DNA of 64,000 bases. Source: Paraburkholderia sp. CNPSo 3272 (GTDB lineage Bacteria > Pseudomonadota > Gammaproteobacteria > Burkholderiales > Burkholderiaceae). The notes beneath the pieces were generated by a model. It was not told the origin of the DNA and did not search any database. It saw only the letters and a program-made list of their open reading frames with translations. This document shows, piece after piece, positions 35,496 to 44,791 of this stretch (its first letter is position 1; each line of letters opens with the position of its first letter). Location: the NCBI RefSeq assembly GCF_024206495.1, contig NZ_JAMBPQ010000022.1, positions 1 through 64,000 of the forward strand, in the 5' to 3' direction. The position numbers and the translations under genes were made by a program.

Positions 35496-35930
35496 TCAGA
35501 GCGGGAGTTCGTCGAGGTACTGCTGGAGAATCACGGAGGCCGCTTCGGCGTCGACATGTTCGACGCGTTCGCCGCGCTCACGCAGCCGCGCTTCGGCATC
35601 GACGGACGAATAGCGCTCGTCCACCCACACCACGCGCAGACCGAAGCGGCCGTTGAGCTGGTTGCCAAAGCGCTTCGCGTGCTGCGTCATGATGTGTGGC
35701 GTGCCATCTGGATGGCACGGCAAACCGACCACGAGCAGATCGGGCTGCCATTCGCGCAGCAACTCGCCTATCGCTTCGAAGCGGTAGTCGCGACTCTTGT
35801 TGGGGATGACGGTGAGCGCCCGGGCGCTGCGCGTGAGCGCATTGCCGAGCGCCACGCCGATGCGCTTTTCGCCGTAATCGAACGCAAGCAAGGTGGCCTC
35901 GCCGGCCCCTCGCCCAGCGGCCACGCTCAT
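35496..35930 (-). CDS. ruvX: Putative pre-16S rRNA nuclease / Holliday junction resolvase-like (RuvX, YqgF)
   Basis: A 144-residue RNase H-fold protein processing the 5' end of 16S rRNA. The first acidic motif is LAFDYGEKRIGVA, the second VVGLPCHPDGTP, and the third VWVDERYSSVDAEARL. The start at 35930 overlaps the yqgE stop by four bases (ATGA); a longer open frame reaching 36407 is a shadow of yqgE. The yqgE-ruvX pair is common in Proteobacteria. Confidence 0.92.
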   Translation of the reverse strand: MSVAAGRGAGEATLLAFDYGEKRIGVALGNALTRSARALTVIPNKSRDYRFEAIGELLREWQPDLLVVGLPCHPDGTPHIMTQHAKRFGNQLNGRFGLRVVWVDERYSSVDAEARLRERGERVEHVDAEAASVILQQYLDELPL

Positions 35931-36505
35931 GCGTGACCCGCCTCGCCCGAGAGCATCGTCGACGAAATGCCGAGCAGCGCGAGCGCCGCCTCGAAACGCT
36001 CTTCGGCGGGCACGTCGAACACGATCTTCGGATCGGCCTCGACCGTGAGCCAGCCGTTCTTCGAGATTTCGTCCTCGAGCTGACCTGCACCCCAGCCGGC
36101 ATGGCCGAGCGTGAGCAGGAAACGCTCGGGGCCGCTGCCGTTGGCGACGGCTTCGAGCACGTCCTTCGAGGTGGTCATCTCGAGCCCGCCCGGCACCGAC
36201 ATCGACGACGTATAGCTCGTACCCTCGGCGGGCGCGTGCAGCACGAAGCCCCGCTCGGTCTGCACCGGGCCGCCGAAATAGACGGGCACGTGCAGGAGCG
36301 GCTCGATTTCGAGCTTCAGGTCGATGCGGGAAAAGAGTGCCTCGAGATCGATGTCGGTGGGCCGATTGATGACGAGACCGAGCGCGCCGCGCTCCGAATG
36401 ATCGCAAAGGTAGACCACCGTTCCTGAAAACGTGGGGTCCGCCATGTTCGGCATGGCGATCAGGAACTGGTTGGTCAGATTGATGCGATCGGTACTCTTG
36501 GACAT
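35927..36505 (-). CDS. YqgE/AlgH family protein
   Basis: A 192-residue cytoplasmic protein of the YqgE/AlgH family, whose molecular role is not settled. The start at 36505 begins MSKSTDRINLTNQFLIAMPNM and continues with the family hallmarks VVYLCDHSERGALGLVINRP, VYFGGPV and LGHAGWGAGQLEDE. The longer frame to 36586 lacks likeness. It is the first gene of the pyr operon in this window, overlapping ruvX by four bases. Confidence 0.9.
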   Translation of the reverse strand: MSKSTDRINLTNQFLIAMPNMADPTFSGTVVYLCDHSERGALGLVINRPTDIDLEALFSRIDLKLEIEPLLHVPVYFGGPVQTERGFVLHAPAEGTSYTSSMSVPGGLEMTTSKDVLEAVANGSGPERFLLTLGHAGWGAGQLEDEISKNGWLTVEADPKIVFDVPAEERFEAALALLGISSTMLSGEAGHA

Positions 36506-36739
36506 GGTTTGAATTCTAGCAAAGACGATGCGCAATGGCGGCGCGCTGCCAGGCCGGAGGTCGGGCGCCCGATGGCTGCCTCGCACTTTGCCGGCCGCTA
36601 CGGGTTGCGCATTGCAGGGAATGGCTCACTCTAACACGCGCGCACTTTGCCCTTGCAAAGCAATGGGCGGATGGCGCAAGGCGGGTGCCCGGTGCCTGGG
36701 CGGGCAGTCGCGCGCCGCTGATCCGCCTGCCCCCTTCAT

Positions 36740-38251
36740 TCAGTGCGCAATGGATTGCACTGCAGGCAGCGCTGCGGTTTGTGCCGCGACGCCGACGATC
36801 GCCGCCCCAAGCGCACGCACCGCCGGCGTGGCGTCGGGCTGCGCGACGCCCGCCGCGACCTTGTGCAGCATGGCGCGCAACGCCTCGCTGGCGTGCTCGA
36901 TCGCCTCGGCGCCGGGCGCCTGCACCGACGGCGCGCCCCGCGCCTCGAGCGCCGCGAGCGTTGCCGCGTGCGCGGTGCGCCGCCAGGCGAGGCCCAGTGC
37001 ATCCGCGAGCTGAGCGACGTGCCCGAGACCGAGCGCCCAGGCCGCCGCGCCGATTCGATACGCCGCCTCGGCCGCGACCAGCGCGTCGGCCGCCTCCGCG
37101 CCCGCGCCGCGCAACGTCAACGTGCGTGAGTGCGTGCCGAGCGCGATCATCGCCGCATCGGCAGTCTGCAGGAAATCTTCATACGCGTTGCCGTTCACGA
37201 CCAGCGCACCCAGCTCACGCGTAGGCGCCACGCGCGCCGCGAGCGCACCGGCCTGCGCGCTGCCGGCTTCCCACAGCGCTTCCGAGGCTTGCGTGCCGGC
37301 AATGTGCCATTCCACGGTCAAGCCGTAGTCGTGCAGCAGATCGACGTCCGCGGTGTCTTCCGCGGCGGCCCCGAAGAGCGCGTAATCGCGCCATAGCAAC
37401 GCCAGCGTCGAACGCACGAGCGTTTGCGGCGCGAAGCGCAAGCCGCGCGCGTGCTCGCCGATCAGCAGATTGCAGCGCGTGTAAAGCCGCCGCACGCCCT
37501 CGTCGCCCCACGACGCCACGCCGCGCCGCAGCGCGCGGCTGCACGCAGCGGCAAGCCGCCAGAAGTCGTACGGATCGGGACTCGATAGCTCGGCCATGCA
37601 GGCGTCCATTTCGTCGAACGCCGCGAGCGCGAGCGCATTGGCCGCACGACTGCCCTTGCCGGTTTGCGATTTCAGCGCATGCAGCAGCGCCTGCTCGAAG
37701 CGCGCGCGCACTTGACCAAAACGCTGTGCCGGCTGCGGATGCAACGAAGCAGGCGCGAGCGGCCTGCCCTGCAGCGCCACATCCTCGTAGGCGAGCGCGA
37801 TGCCCGGCACGTGCTCCGCCAGTGCGGCCACGAGCGCGTGCTGCCGCGCAAAGAGCGCGGGCGAGCACGCCAACTCGCGCAGATTGCGGCGTTCCAGCGC
37901 GGCGACGAGATCTTCGAGCGCCTCGCTGAACAAGGCGCGGATTTCAGCGCCCTGCGCTTCCTCGGGCGCATGGAGCGGCCGCGCAGGCAAGCCCGGCGGC
38001 GGCTCTACGGGCACCGGCGCGGCGAGCGCGAGCGGCGAAGCCAGGAGCAGTGTATCGGCAAAGCGCGCGGCGGCGAGCCAGCCGGCGTCGTGCAGCGTGC
38101 GGGCAGCCTGGCGCAGCGGCCGGGCCACGTCACGCTGCTCTTCGAGCGCGGCGAGCGCCTGGGCGAGCGCGCCATGCGCGAACGGCACCGTGCCGCCGCG
38201 CGGATTGGGCAACGCTTCGAACCGCACATCAGAGCTTGAAGGATGACTCAT
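36740..38251 (-). CDS. Unrecognised 503-residue alpha-helical protein, possibly related to the N-terminal part of ChpA/PilL or FimL
   Basis: An Ala/Leu/Arg-rich, probably all-helical cytoplasmic protein with no membrane segment. The frame is long, clean and in strong codon bias, so I take it as real. I do not recognise a family with certainty. The segment SPDPYDFWRLAAACSRALRR with helical bundles before and after, and the AAYRIGAAAWALGLGHVAQL region near ~400, recall the degenerate histidine-phosphotransfer-like modules of pilus chemotaxis proteins. No His in an AHxxKG motif is present. It lies ~190 bp downstream of rubredoxin on the same strand, where several relatives carry pilG/pilI/pilJ/chpA. 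It may be a leftover or a diverged member of that system; this is a weak inference. Confidence 0.6.
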   Translation of the reverse strand: MSHPSSSDVRFEALPNPRGGTVPFAHGALAQALAALEEQRDVARPLRQAARTLHDAGWLAAARFADTLLLASPLALAAPVPVEPPPGLPARPLHAPEEAQGAEIRALFSEALEDLVAALERRNLRELACSPALFARQHALVAALAEHVPGIALAYEDVALQGRPLAPASLHPQPAQRFGQVRARFEQALLHALKSQTGKGSRAANALALAAFDEMDACMAELSSPDPYDFWRLAAACSRALRRGVASWGDEGVRRLYTRCNLLIGEHARGLRFAPQTLVRSTLALLWRDYALFGAAAEDTADVDLLHDYGLTVEWHIAGTQASEALWEAGSAQAGALAARVAPTRELGALVVNGNAYEDFLQTADAAMIALGTHSRTLTLRGAGAEAADALVAAEAAYRIGAAAWALGLGHVAQLADALGLAWRRTAHAATLAALEARGAPSVQAPGAEAIEHASEALRAMLHKVAAGVAQPDATPAVRALGAAIVGVAAQTAALPAVQSIAH

Positions 38252-38443
38252 AGGGCAGCGCCGAAAACATTAGCGGGCCGACCAGGCGGGCAATCTCGAC
38301 CAATAGCGTCGACGTTAGCGTCAACCGCGACGGCAAGCGCAAATGCGGTGCCCGCCGTTGCGACACCGCACTCCGCCCGCCACACTTCTGGAATCTGCAG
38401 CCAGACTGCGCGCCGGCTAACGCCAGCTACCTGGGCAACACGC

Positions 38444-38614
38444 TCAGATCTGGACCATCTCGAAGTCTTCCTTGCGCGCGCCGCACTCAGGACAGGTCCA
38501 GTTGATCGGGACATCCTCCCAGCGCGTGCCGGGGGCAATGCCTTCGTCTGGCAAACCGGCTTCTTCGTCGTAAATCCAGCCGCAGATCAGGCACATCCAG
38601 CTTCTATATTCCAT
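38444..38614 (-). CDS. rubA: Rubredoxin
   Basis: A 56-residue iron protein carrying electrons. The two CxxC iron-binding loops are CLICGWIYD and CPECGARKEDF, and the aromatic core (W, Y, F) and the DxGxxPGTRWEDVP loop are standard. The start at 38614 gives MEYRSW; the long open frame upstream to 38881 has no likeness. It is transcribed away from thiD, which begins 284 bp away on the other strand. Confidence 0.93.
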   Translation of the reverse strand: MEYRSWMCLICGWIYDEEAGLPDEGIAPGTRWEDVPINWTCPECGARKEDFEMVQI

Positions 38615-38898
38615 TCTTATGCCGCGTCGAAAAGTCCGAAACCAGTCGGGGAAAAAATCAGGGGAACGAGAGCCATGATGGTACCTTGTTGCCGTTTCCA
38701 TGCCTAGCAAGAGGAAATCGGACCTGCACCCGGTCAAACAGAACGCGTCGCCGCGAGCGGCCCGTGCGGCGCGGAAAAATCCTCGCGCGCGCCGGGGGCA
38801 TCCGTCCCCCGGATTCATCGATAGGCCGCATAATTGAAGCATTCTCTTATGACGGCACGGTACGCCGCGCCCGAAGTCCAATCCATCTCGCCACGTTC

Positions 38899-39738
38899 AT
38901 GCCCAGCGACACCCCTCCCATCGTCCTCACCTTCGGCCTTTCCGACCCGACCGGCGGCGGCGGACTCCAGGCCGACCTGCTCACGCTCGCCAGCATGGGT
39001 TGCCACGGCGTGACCGCGCTGACCGGCTACACGGTGCGCGACTCCGCAGGCTGCGACGAAGTGACCGGCCTCGACCCGGAAACCGTCGCCACCCAGGCGC
39101 GCATGCTGCTCGAAGACATGCCCATTGCGGCATTCAAGGTGGGTGCGGGCGCGCGCGCCGAGGTCGTGAGCGCGATCGCCGAGGTGGTCGCCGACTACGA
39201 CGACTTGCCGCTCATCCTCGCCCCCGACTTCACGCTCGACGACGAGCACGTGCTCGCCGCCGACGAACTGCGCGAAGCCATGGCCGACTTGCTCGTGCCG
39301 CAAACCACGCTGCTCGTGGCTGACTCCGCCACGCTGATCGCACTCGCGCAGCCGGACGGCGACGCGGACGCGCCCAGCGTCGACGCCGCCATCGCGCATC
39401 TGCTCGCCACCGGCTGCGAGTACATCCTGGCGATGGAAACGGGCACGCATCGCGTGGTCAACACGCTGTACTGCGAAGATGGCCAGTTGCGCCAGGACCT
39501 GTGGGACCGCTCCACACAGCCCATGATGGGCTTGACCGACACGCTCGGCGCCGCCATCGCCGCGCTGCTTGCCAATGGGCAGGAGCCGCCAGAGGCCGTG
39601 CGCGAGGCGCAGGAATACGTGTATCAGGCCGTGCAGAACGCGTTCAGGCCGGGGATGGGCGCCTGGCTGCCCGACCGGTTCTTCTGGGCGCGCAGCAACG
39701 ACGCGGACGAAGCCTCGCCCGGCGAAGCGAAGCAATAA
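38899..39738 (+). CDS. thiD: Hydroxymethylpyrimidine/phosphomethylpyrimidine kinase (ThiD-like)
   Basis: A 279-residue ribokinase-family protein of thiamine synthesis, phosphorylating hydroxymethylpyrimidine. The start at 38899 gives MPSDTPPIVLTFGLSDPTGGGGLQAD, cut here to its key part GLSDPTGGGGLQAD, the family N-terminal motif. The C-terminal GTG/CT active-site loop is diverged to LTDTLGAA, so catalysis may be weak or altered; I believe the same form is seen in other Burkholderiaceae. A strong terminator follows. Confidence 0.85.
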   Translation: MPSDTPPIVLTFGLSDPTGGGGLQADLLTLASMGCHGVTALTGYTVRDSAGCDEVTGLDPETVATQARMLLEDMPIAAFKVGAGARAEVVSAIAEVVADYDDLPLILAPDFTLDDEHVLAADELREAMADLLVPQTTLLVADSATLIALAQPDGDADAPSVDAAIAHLLATGCEYILAMETGTHRVVNTLYCEDGQLRQDLWDRSTQPMMGLTDTLGAAIAALLANGQEPPEAVREAQEYVYQAVQNAFRPGMGAWLPDRFFWARSNDADEASPGEAKQ

Positions 39739-39796
39739 GATTACGGCTTGGCCTTCTGCGCGGAGGCCAGCCGCGCGAACCGCACAGACGAAAAAA

Positions 39797-39816
39797 AGCC
39801 CGCATCGCTGCGGGCT
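39797..39816. terminator. Bidirectional rho-independent terminator between thiD and groEL
   Basis: A perfect hairpin AGCCCGCA-TCGC-TGCGGGCT is preceded by a run of A and followed by TCTTCTTTTC, so it can stop transcription from both directions. It sits 58 bp after the thiD stop and 83 bp beyond the groEL stop. Confidence 0.9.
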
Positions 39817-39899
39817 CTTCTTTTCGGGCTAGGGGCACACGCCTCACGGCGCGTCCCCTGCACTTCTGCACTTCAACGTAATTTCGGCAAAAGCCTGAA

Positions 39900-41540
39900 T
39901 TACATGTCCATGCCCATGCCGCCCATGCCGCCGGGCATGCCGCCGGGCATCGGAGCATCTTCCTTCGGCACTTCAGCAACAGCTGCGTCCGTCGTCAGGA
40001 GCAGGCCGGCAACCGAAGCTGCGTTTTGCAGTGCGGTGCGCGTGACCTTCGTCGGGTCGACCACGCCGGCTTCAACCATGTCGACGTATTCGCCGGTGGC
40101 TGCGTTGTAGCCGTAGTTGCCCTGGCCAGCAGCAACCGCTGCCACGACGACCGAAGCTTCTTCGCCGCCGTTCGTGACGATCTGGCGCAGCGGCTCTTCC
40201 ATTGCGCGCAGGACGATCTTGATACCGGCGTCCTGGTCTGCGTTGGCGCCCTTCACGCTGGCGATTGCCGTACGTGCGCGGATCAGCGCGACGCCGCCGC
40301 CCGGGACGATGCCTTCTTCAACGGCAGCGCGGGTTGCGTGCAGCGCGTCTTCCACGCGTGCCTTCTTTTCCTTCATTTCGACTTCGGTCGCAGCGCCGAC
40401 CTTGATCACTGCCACGCCGCCTGCCAGCTTGGCAACGCGCTCTTGCAGCTTTTCACGGTCGTAGTCCGACGTCGCTTCTTCGATTTGCGTGCGGATTTGC
40501 TTCACGCGCGCTTCGATGTTCACGGCTTCGCCAGCGCCGTCGATGATCGTCGTGTTTTCCTTGCCCACTTCGATGCGCTTGGCTTGACCGAGTTCGGCCA
40601 GCGTTGCCTTTTCGAGCGTGAGGCCGGTTTCTTCGGCGATGACTTGACCGCCGGTCAGGATCGCGATGTCTTCCAGCATGGCCTTGCGACGGTCGCCGAA
40701 GCCCGGAGCCTTGACGGCGACGGTCTTCAGGATGCCACGGATGTTGTTGACGACCAGCGTTGCGAGCGCTTCGCCTTCGACGTCTTCAGCGATGATCAAG
40801 AGCGGACGGCCAGCCTTCGCGACTTGTTCCAGAACCGGCAGCAGATCACGGATGTTCGAGATCTTCTTGTCGAACAGCAGGACGAACGGGCTTTCCAGCA
40901 CGGCGACTTGCTTGTCCGGGTTGTTGATGAAGTACGGCGAGAGGTAGCCGCGGTCGAATTGCATACCTTCGACGACTTCCAGTTCGTCTTGCAGCGACTT
41001 GCCGTCTTCGACGGTGATGACGCCTTCCTTGCCGACCTTGTCCATCGCTTCAGCAATGCGGTCGCCGATCGACGTGTCGCTGTTTGCCGAGATCGAGCCG
41101 ACTTGAGCGATTTCCTTGTTGGTCGTGCAGGGCTTGCTCACCTTGCGCAGCTCTTCGATTGCTGCTGCAACGGCCTTGTCGATGCCGCGCTTCAGGTCCA
41201 TCGGGTTCATGCCCGATGCGACGTACTTCATGCCTTCGCGGACGATCGACTGGGCCAGAACCGTCGCCGTCGTCGTGCCGTCACCGGCGTTGTCGCTGGT
41301 CTTGGAAGCGACTTCCTTGACCATTTGCGCGCCCATGTTCTGGAGCTTGTCCTTGAGCTCGATTTCCTTTGCGACCGAGACACCGTCCTTGGTGACCGTC
41401 GGGCCGCCGAACGAGCGCTCGAGGACCACGTTGCGGCCCTTCGGACCCAGCGTGACCTTCACTGCGTTGGCGAGAATGTTCACGCCTTCAACCATCTTGG
41501 AACGGGCGGAATCGCCGAACACGACGTCTTTAGCTGCCAT
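39900..41540 (-). CDS. groEL: 60-kDa chaperonin GroEL
   Basis: The 546-residue chaperonin subunit that forms the double heptameric ring for protein folding. Conserved blocks include NVVLERSFGGPTVTKDGVSV, AGDGTTTATVLA, GGVAVIKVGA and the C-terminal Gly-Met repeat GGMPGGMGGMGMDM. It lies 44 bp after groES in one transcript controlled by the CIRCE element upstream of groES. Confidence 0.98.
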   Translation of the reverse strand: MAAKDVVFGDSARSKMVEGVNILANAVKVTLGPKGRNVVLERSFGGPTVTKDGVSVAKEIELKDKLQNMGAQMVKEVASKTSDNAGDGTTTATVLAQSIVREGMKYVASGMNPMDLKRGIDKAVAAAIEELRKVSKPCTTNKEIAQVGSISANSDTSIGDRIAEAMDKVGKEGVITVEDGKSLQDELEVVEGMQFDRGYLSPYFINNPDKQVAVLESPFVLLFDKKISNIRDLLPVLEQVAKAGRPLLIIAEDVEGEALATLVVNNIRGILKTVAVKAPGFGDRRKAMLEDIAILTGGQVIAEETGLTLEKATLAELGQAKRIEVGKENTTIIDGAGEAVNIEARVKQIRTQIEEATSDYDREKLQERVAKLAGGVAVIKVGAATEVEMKEKKARVEDALHATRAAVEEGIVPGGGVALIRARTAIASVKGANADQDAGIKIVLRAMEEPLRQIVTNGGEEASVVVAAVAAGQGNYGYNAATGEYVDMVEAGVVDPTKVTRTALQNAASVAGLLLTTDAAVAEVPKEDAPMPGGMPGGMGGMGMDM

Positions 41541-41584
41541 CTTCTAACTCCTTGAATTCTTGAATAGTGAGCGGTGGAATGAAC

Positions 41585-41875
41585 TTACTTGTTCACCACG
41601 GCCATGATGTCTTCTTCGCGCATCACGAGCAGTTCGTTGCCATCGACCTTGACGGTCTGGCCAGCGTACTTGCCGAACAGAACGCGATCGCCGACCTTCA
41701 CGTCGAGCGCGATCAGGGCGCCCTTGTCATCGCGCTTGCCCGGGCCGATGGCCAGGACTTCGCCTTGGTCCGGCTTTTCTGCCGCTGCGTCCGGGATCAC
41801 GATGCCCGAAGCGGTCTTGGTTTCTTGATCCAGGCGCTTGACGATCACGCGATCATGCAAAGGACGAAGGTTCAT
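41585..41875 (-). CDS. groES: 10-kDa co-chaperonin GroES
   Basis: The 96-residue co-chaperonin that caps GroEL. It begins MNLRPLHDRVIVKRLD, has the mobile loop TASGIVIPDAAAEKP and GPGKRDDKG, and ends REEDIMAVVNK. It is first in the operon, about 94 bp downstream of a perfect CIRCE operator. Confidence 0.98.
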   Translation of the reverse strand: MNLRPLHDRVIVKRLDQETKTASGIVIPDAAAEKPDQGEVLAIGPGKRDDKGALIALDVKVGDRVLFGKYAGQTVKVDGNELLVMREEDIMAVVNK

Positions 41876-41968
41876 GGATAGATCCTCTCTTGATTAGGAC
41901 TTGAAGCGACTCAAGAAAACCTGGCTGCCGACTACCGCCAGCCAGAGATGTTGTTCGCACCGGAGTTG

Positions 41969-41995
41969 TTAGCACTCTCATGCGGTGAGTGCTAA
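41969..41995 (-). promoter_or_regulatory. CIRCE operator (HrcA binding site) of groES-groEL
   Basis: The inverted repeat TTAGCACTC-N9-GAGTGCTAA is present without mismatch. HrcA represses chaperonin genes by binding this site and releases it on heat stress. It abuts the -10 box at 41995-42000. Confidence 0.97.
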
Positions 41996-42023
41996 TTATA
42001 TGGACGGGGAGTGACAAATTCAA
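41995..42023 (-). promoter_or_regulatory. Promoter of groES-groEL
   Basis: On the minus strand, TTGAAT (42018-42023) and TATAAT (41995-42000) are separated by exactly 17 bases, which makes a strong housekeeping promoter. The CTTGAAT and the later CCATATA also partly resemble a heat-shock sigma factor site, so dual control with the overlapping CIRCE is possible. Confidence 0.85.
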
Positions 42024-42604
42024 GAAGGGCGGAATGGGACGTCGCTGTCGCGCCTGGAACCGCGATTTGCCCACCAACTTGAACTGACGGGAGCCCGGAT
42101 TTTAGTGCCATATAATGGAATTTCTTTAATTAAAACAATGCTGTAGCGCGCGATTTGACTGGACGGGACAAGAATCCGCGCGGACCCGGAAGCAGGCACG
42201 CGCTGCCCGCCGAACATCCAGGACGCGTCTCGGGGAAATCCCCGACTCGGTGCCGATGGCAACGCTCAGCGATTAAAGGGTCATACGAAACCGCCGCGGG
42301 GGCGGTCCGCCGGATTCACGGCCTCACCGACTCCCGTCGCGCGCCAGCTCCGCCCGAGCGTTTCAAAGCGCGCCAGCGCGCTGGCTTTTGGCCGGCCGCG
42401 GCTACGCATGTGTGGGGTAGACAACACTGGCAATTACCGGATGAATGGAAAATCGCTCATATGATCCTTCGAGCGGCAGCGTCCGGTCCGGCACCGCCGC
42501 TCTCCTGCGCATGCAGATCGTGGGTTCCGCGAGGCCTCGCCGATCGCTTCAACGACGATCCTGAACATGCCGAAATGGCGTCGCCATGACGGTGGAACGA
42601 CAGC
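42024..42604. other. Gap upstream of groES and of the zinc-ribbon gene
   Basis: About 580 bp with no supported gene. A TATAAT near 42111-42116 on the plus strand could start transcription of the gene at 42605, but no good -35 is seen. Small GC-rich hairpins such as GGGGAAATCCCC near 42232 occur without a clear function. Confidence 0.4.
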
Positions 42605-43642
42605 ATGTCCGCTCAGATTGCTCGTGACCAGAGTTTCCCCACACCATGCAAGCTCTGTGGGGGAGTGCTCTACCAGCAGACGGATTCCTGCCCTTACTGC
42701 GGCGCGGATCGTCCGCTGGATACCGTTGCGCACGCGCGCTCCAAAGCGACATTAAGAGTCCTAGATTCCGCGGCAGCGCCTATCCCTGCCGTCGCAAAGG
42801 TCTCGCTCGCCGGGGCGGCCGCATCCAGTCGCCCCGCGGTGCAGCCTGACTATCTGCACCACAATCAACTCGAGGATCAGCGGCCGTTCTGGCGCAGGGG
42901 CAAGGGGCGCTTTGCGAAGGGCGTACTCCTCATCTGGCTCATTGTCGCAATCGCATACGCTGCGTTTCTGCTGTACGGCGAAAGACGCGGGCAGGAAAGA
43001 GAAGTACGCGCCTCACGTGCGAGCCTCGCGGAGCAAAGCTTGCCAAACGCGAATGGCGCACTCGCGCGTGACGCGAACAATGACGAAGCGCACGGGACAC
43101 AGCGCAACAACGCGCCGGCGCAGCAACGCCGCGACAACGCGCTGCAAAGCGCGGACCGATGTGCCTCGCAACGCGCCTGGGATTGCGTGCGGGAGCAGGC
43201 ATCGGAGGCGCTCGCAACCGATCCGACCAGCCTGCACGCGCGATCGTTGATGGAGCGCGCCATCCTGGCGACGGGTTGGTCGCCGCTCCGTTCGCCGAGG
43301 GGCGCAGCCCAAGTGGATGAAGCGGTGCCAGTGCCGCGCGATGCGCGCACCGTACCGTTGCCATCGTCGCAAGATTCGGGCGCGGCCACGCCGCCCGCAT
43401 CGCAAGACCCGCCCGCATCCGCGCCGCCTCCCCCGCTGCCGGGCAAGACCAATACGCCAGCGAACGCGAATCCAACCGACCTCGGCAACGCGAATGCGAG
43501 CGCCACGGCGTCCGCCGCGGACGAATCGGCCAGCACGGGCGCGCAGGGTCCGGCCAGCAACGACAACGGCGTCGATGCCGAGGAGCGCGCGATTCGCCAA
43601 CTCGGATGGAAGCACGCGCCATCCACCGAAGGCATGCATTGA
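42605..43642 (+). CDS. Unrecognised zinc-ribbon and single-helix membrane protein
   Basis: A 345-residue protein. Residues ~15-35 hold two CxxC pairs (CKLCG and CPYCGADRP), a zinc-ribbon-like start. A membrane helix follows at ~104-123 (GVLLIWLIVAIAYAAFLLYG). The middle ~180-225 has a TPR-like pair of helices (RCASQRAWDCVREQASEALATDP). The last third is low complexity (Ala, Pro, Ser, Asn) with a short conserved-looking end (AIRQLGWKHAP). The cytoplasmic zinc finger with a periplasmic helical part suggests a signalling or assembly role, but I recognise no family. It is followed 60 bp later by a TAXI-type protein gene and may be co-transcribed. Confidence 0.7.
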   Translation: MSAQIARDQSFPTPCKLCGGVLYQQTDSCPYCGADRPLDTVAHARSKATLRVLDSAAAPIPAVAKVSLAGAAASSRPAVQPDYLHHNQLEDQRPFWRRGKGRFAKGVLLIWLIVAIAYAAFLLYGERRGQEREVRASRASLAEQSLPNANGALARDANNDEAHGTQRNNAPAQQRRDNALQSADRCASQRAWDCVREQASEALATDPTSLHARSLMERAILATGWSPLRSPRGAAQVDEAVPVPRDARTVPLPSSQDSGAATPPASQDPPASAPPPPLPGKTNTPANANPTDLGNANASATASAADESASTGAQGPASNDNGVDAEERAIRQLGWKHAPSTEGMH

Positions 43643-43702
43643 AAACGATTACAGATTAAACGGAAGTTTGCCGGACAACGTATCCAAGGCGGGAGAGAGA
43701 CC

Positions 43703-44791
43703 ATGCTGAAAACGATGCTCGCGGGGCTGACGGCGCTGATTACCCTGCTCTTTTCGACACTCGCGCTCGCCGCCGCGGCAGACGCGAACTACAAGATCGT
43801 GACCGGCCAGGAGCGCGGCACCTACATACAGATCGGCCAGGACCTGGCGAAATGGGTCGCGCCACCCGCGGGCATCGACCTCGAAGTGATCCCATCGAAA
43901 GGCTCGGCGGAAAACGTCCAGCGCATGCGGTTCGAGTCCGGCGTGAAGCTCGCGCTCGTGCAGTCCGACGTCTACCAGGCCTATGTCGACATGGCCCATT
44001 CCGGCAACGAAGAGGCCGGCACGCTGATACGGCCGCTGCGGCTCATCATGCCGCTCTATGACGAAGAGATTTATTTCGTCGTACGTAACGACTCGCCGAT
44101 GAAGACGATCAACGAGATCAAGGACAAGGTGATCAGCGTCGGCCTGATTGGCAGCGGCACCGCGCAGTCGGCGACGACGCTGTACCGCCTCATGTTCGGC
44201 CAGCCGATTCCCGAGCAGAACGCGCAGCACCTGAGCAACGAAGACGCGCTCGCCGCGCTCATCGTCAAGAAGATCGATGTAGCGATCATCGTCGCCGGAC
44301 AGCCCGCCAAGCTCTTCACCGACATGAACCCCGAGCTGCTGCAGCAGATCCGCTTCCTGCGCGTCGATGCGAACGCGCCGGAGACGGCGCGCGCAAAGCA
44401 AACCTACTATCCCGCGACGATTCACGTATCGAGCTATCCGAACTGGCTCAAGGAAGACGTGCCGACGTGGACCGTCAAGGCCTTTCTCGTCACCTATGAC
44501 TACAACCTGCGCGATACGGTCGGCAACCTGAAGCGCTTTGCCGATTCGCTCTGCGCGAACTTCGACAACCTGCAGGAGCACGGCCATCCGAAGTGGAAGC
44601 AGGTGAAGCTCGAACTACCGGTCCTCGGCAAAGGCTGGCAATACTATCCGCCCGTCGAGCGACGTCTGAAGGCGTGTTTCGCGCATCGCGCGGCGATGCA
44701 GGCGGCGGCGCCCCCACGCGCCGCCGCCACGGAACAAGCCAATGCACGGCCGTGTTCGGACCAGGAGCGCCTGCTCCTCCTTTGCAAGTAA
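43703..44791 (+). CDS. TAXI-family TRAP transporter solute-binding protein
   Basis: A 362-residue exported protein with a signal peptide (residues ~1-25, ending LALAAAA). The mature part begins YKIVTGQERGTYIQIGQDLAKWV, and contains VIPSKGSAENVQRM and VGLIGSGTAQSATTLYRLMFG, all typical of TAXI-type binding proteins. These feed TRAP transporters with glutamate, 2-oxoglutarate or similar acids. No DctM-like permease lies next to it, so it is an orphan binding protein or works with a distant permease. A good ribosome site (GGGAGAGAG) precedes the ATG. The tail after ~330 (AAPPRAAATEQ) is low complexity. Confidence 0.85.
   Translation: MLKTMLAGLTALITLLFSTLALAAAADANYKIVTGQERGTYIQIGQDLAKWVAPPAGIDLEVIPSKGSAENVQRMRFESGVKLALVQSDVYQAYVDMAHSGNEEAGTLIRPLRLIMPLYDEEIYFVVRNDSPMKTINEIKDKVISVGLIGSGTAQSATTLYRLMFGQPIPEQNAQHLSNEDALAALIVKKIDVAIIVAGQPAKLFTDMNPELLQQIRFLRVDANAPETARAKQTYYPATIHVSSYPNWLKEDVPTWTVKAFLVTYDYNLRDTVGNLKRFADSLCANFDNLQEHGHPKWKQVKLELPVLGKGWQYYPPVERRLKACFAHRAAMQAAAPPRAAATEQANARPCSDQERLLLLCK

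Noticed and set aside
35496..36407. A 303-codon frame for ruvX
   Set aside because: Only the last 144 codons match RuvX; the rest is out of frame within yqgE.
38686..38898. N-terminal extension of thiD by 71 codons
   Set aside because: The extra part is Arg-rich and unlike the family; the start at 38899 gives the normal N-terminus.
40026..41555. A 509-codon plus-strand frame
   Set aside because: It lies wholly opposite groEL and has no family likeness.
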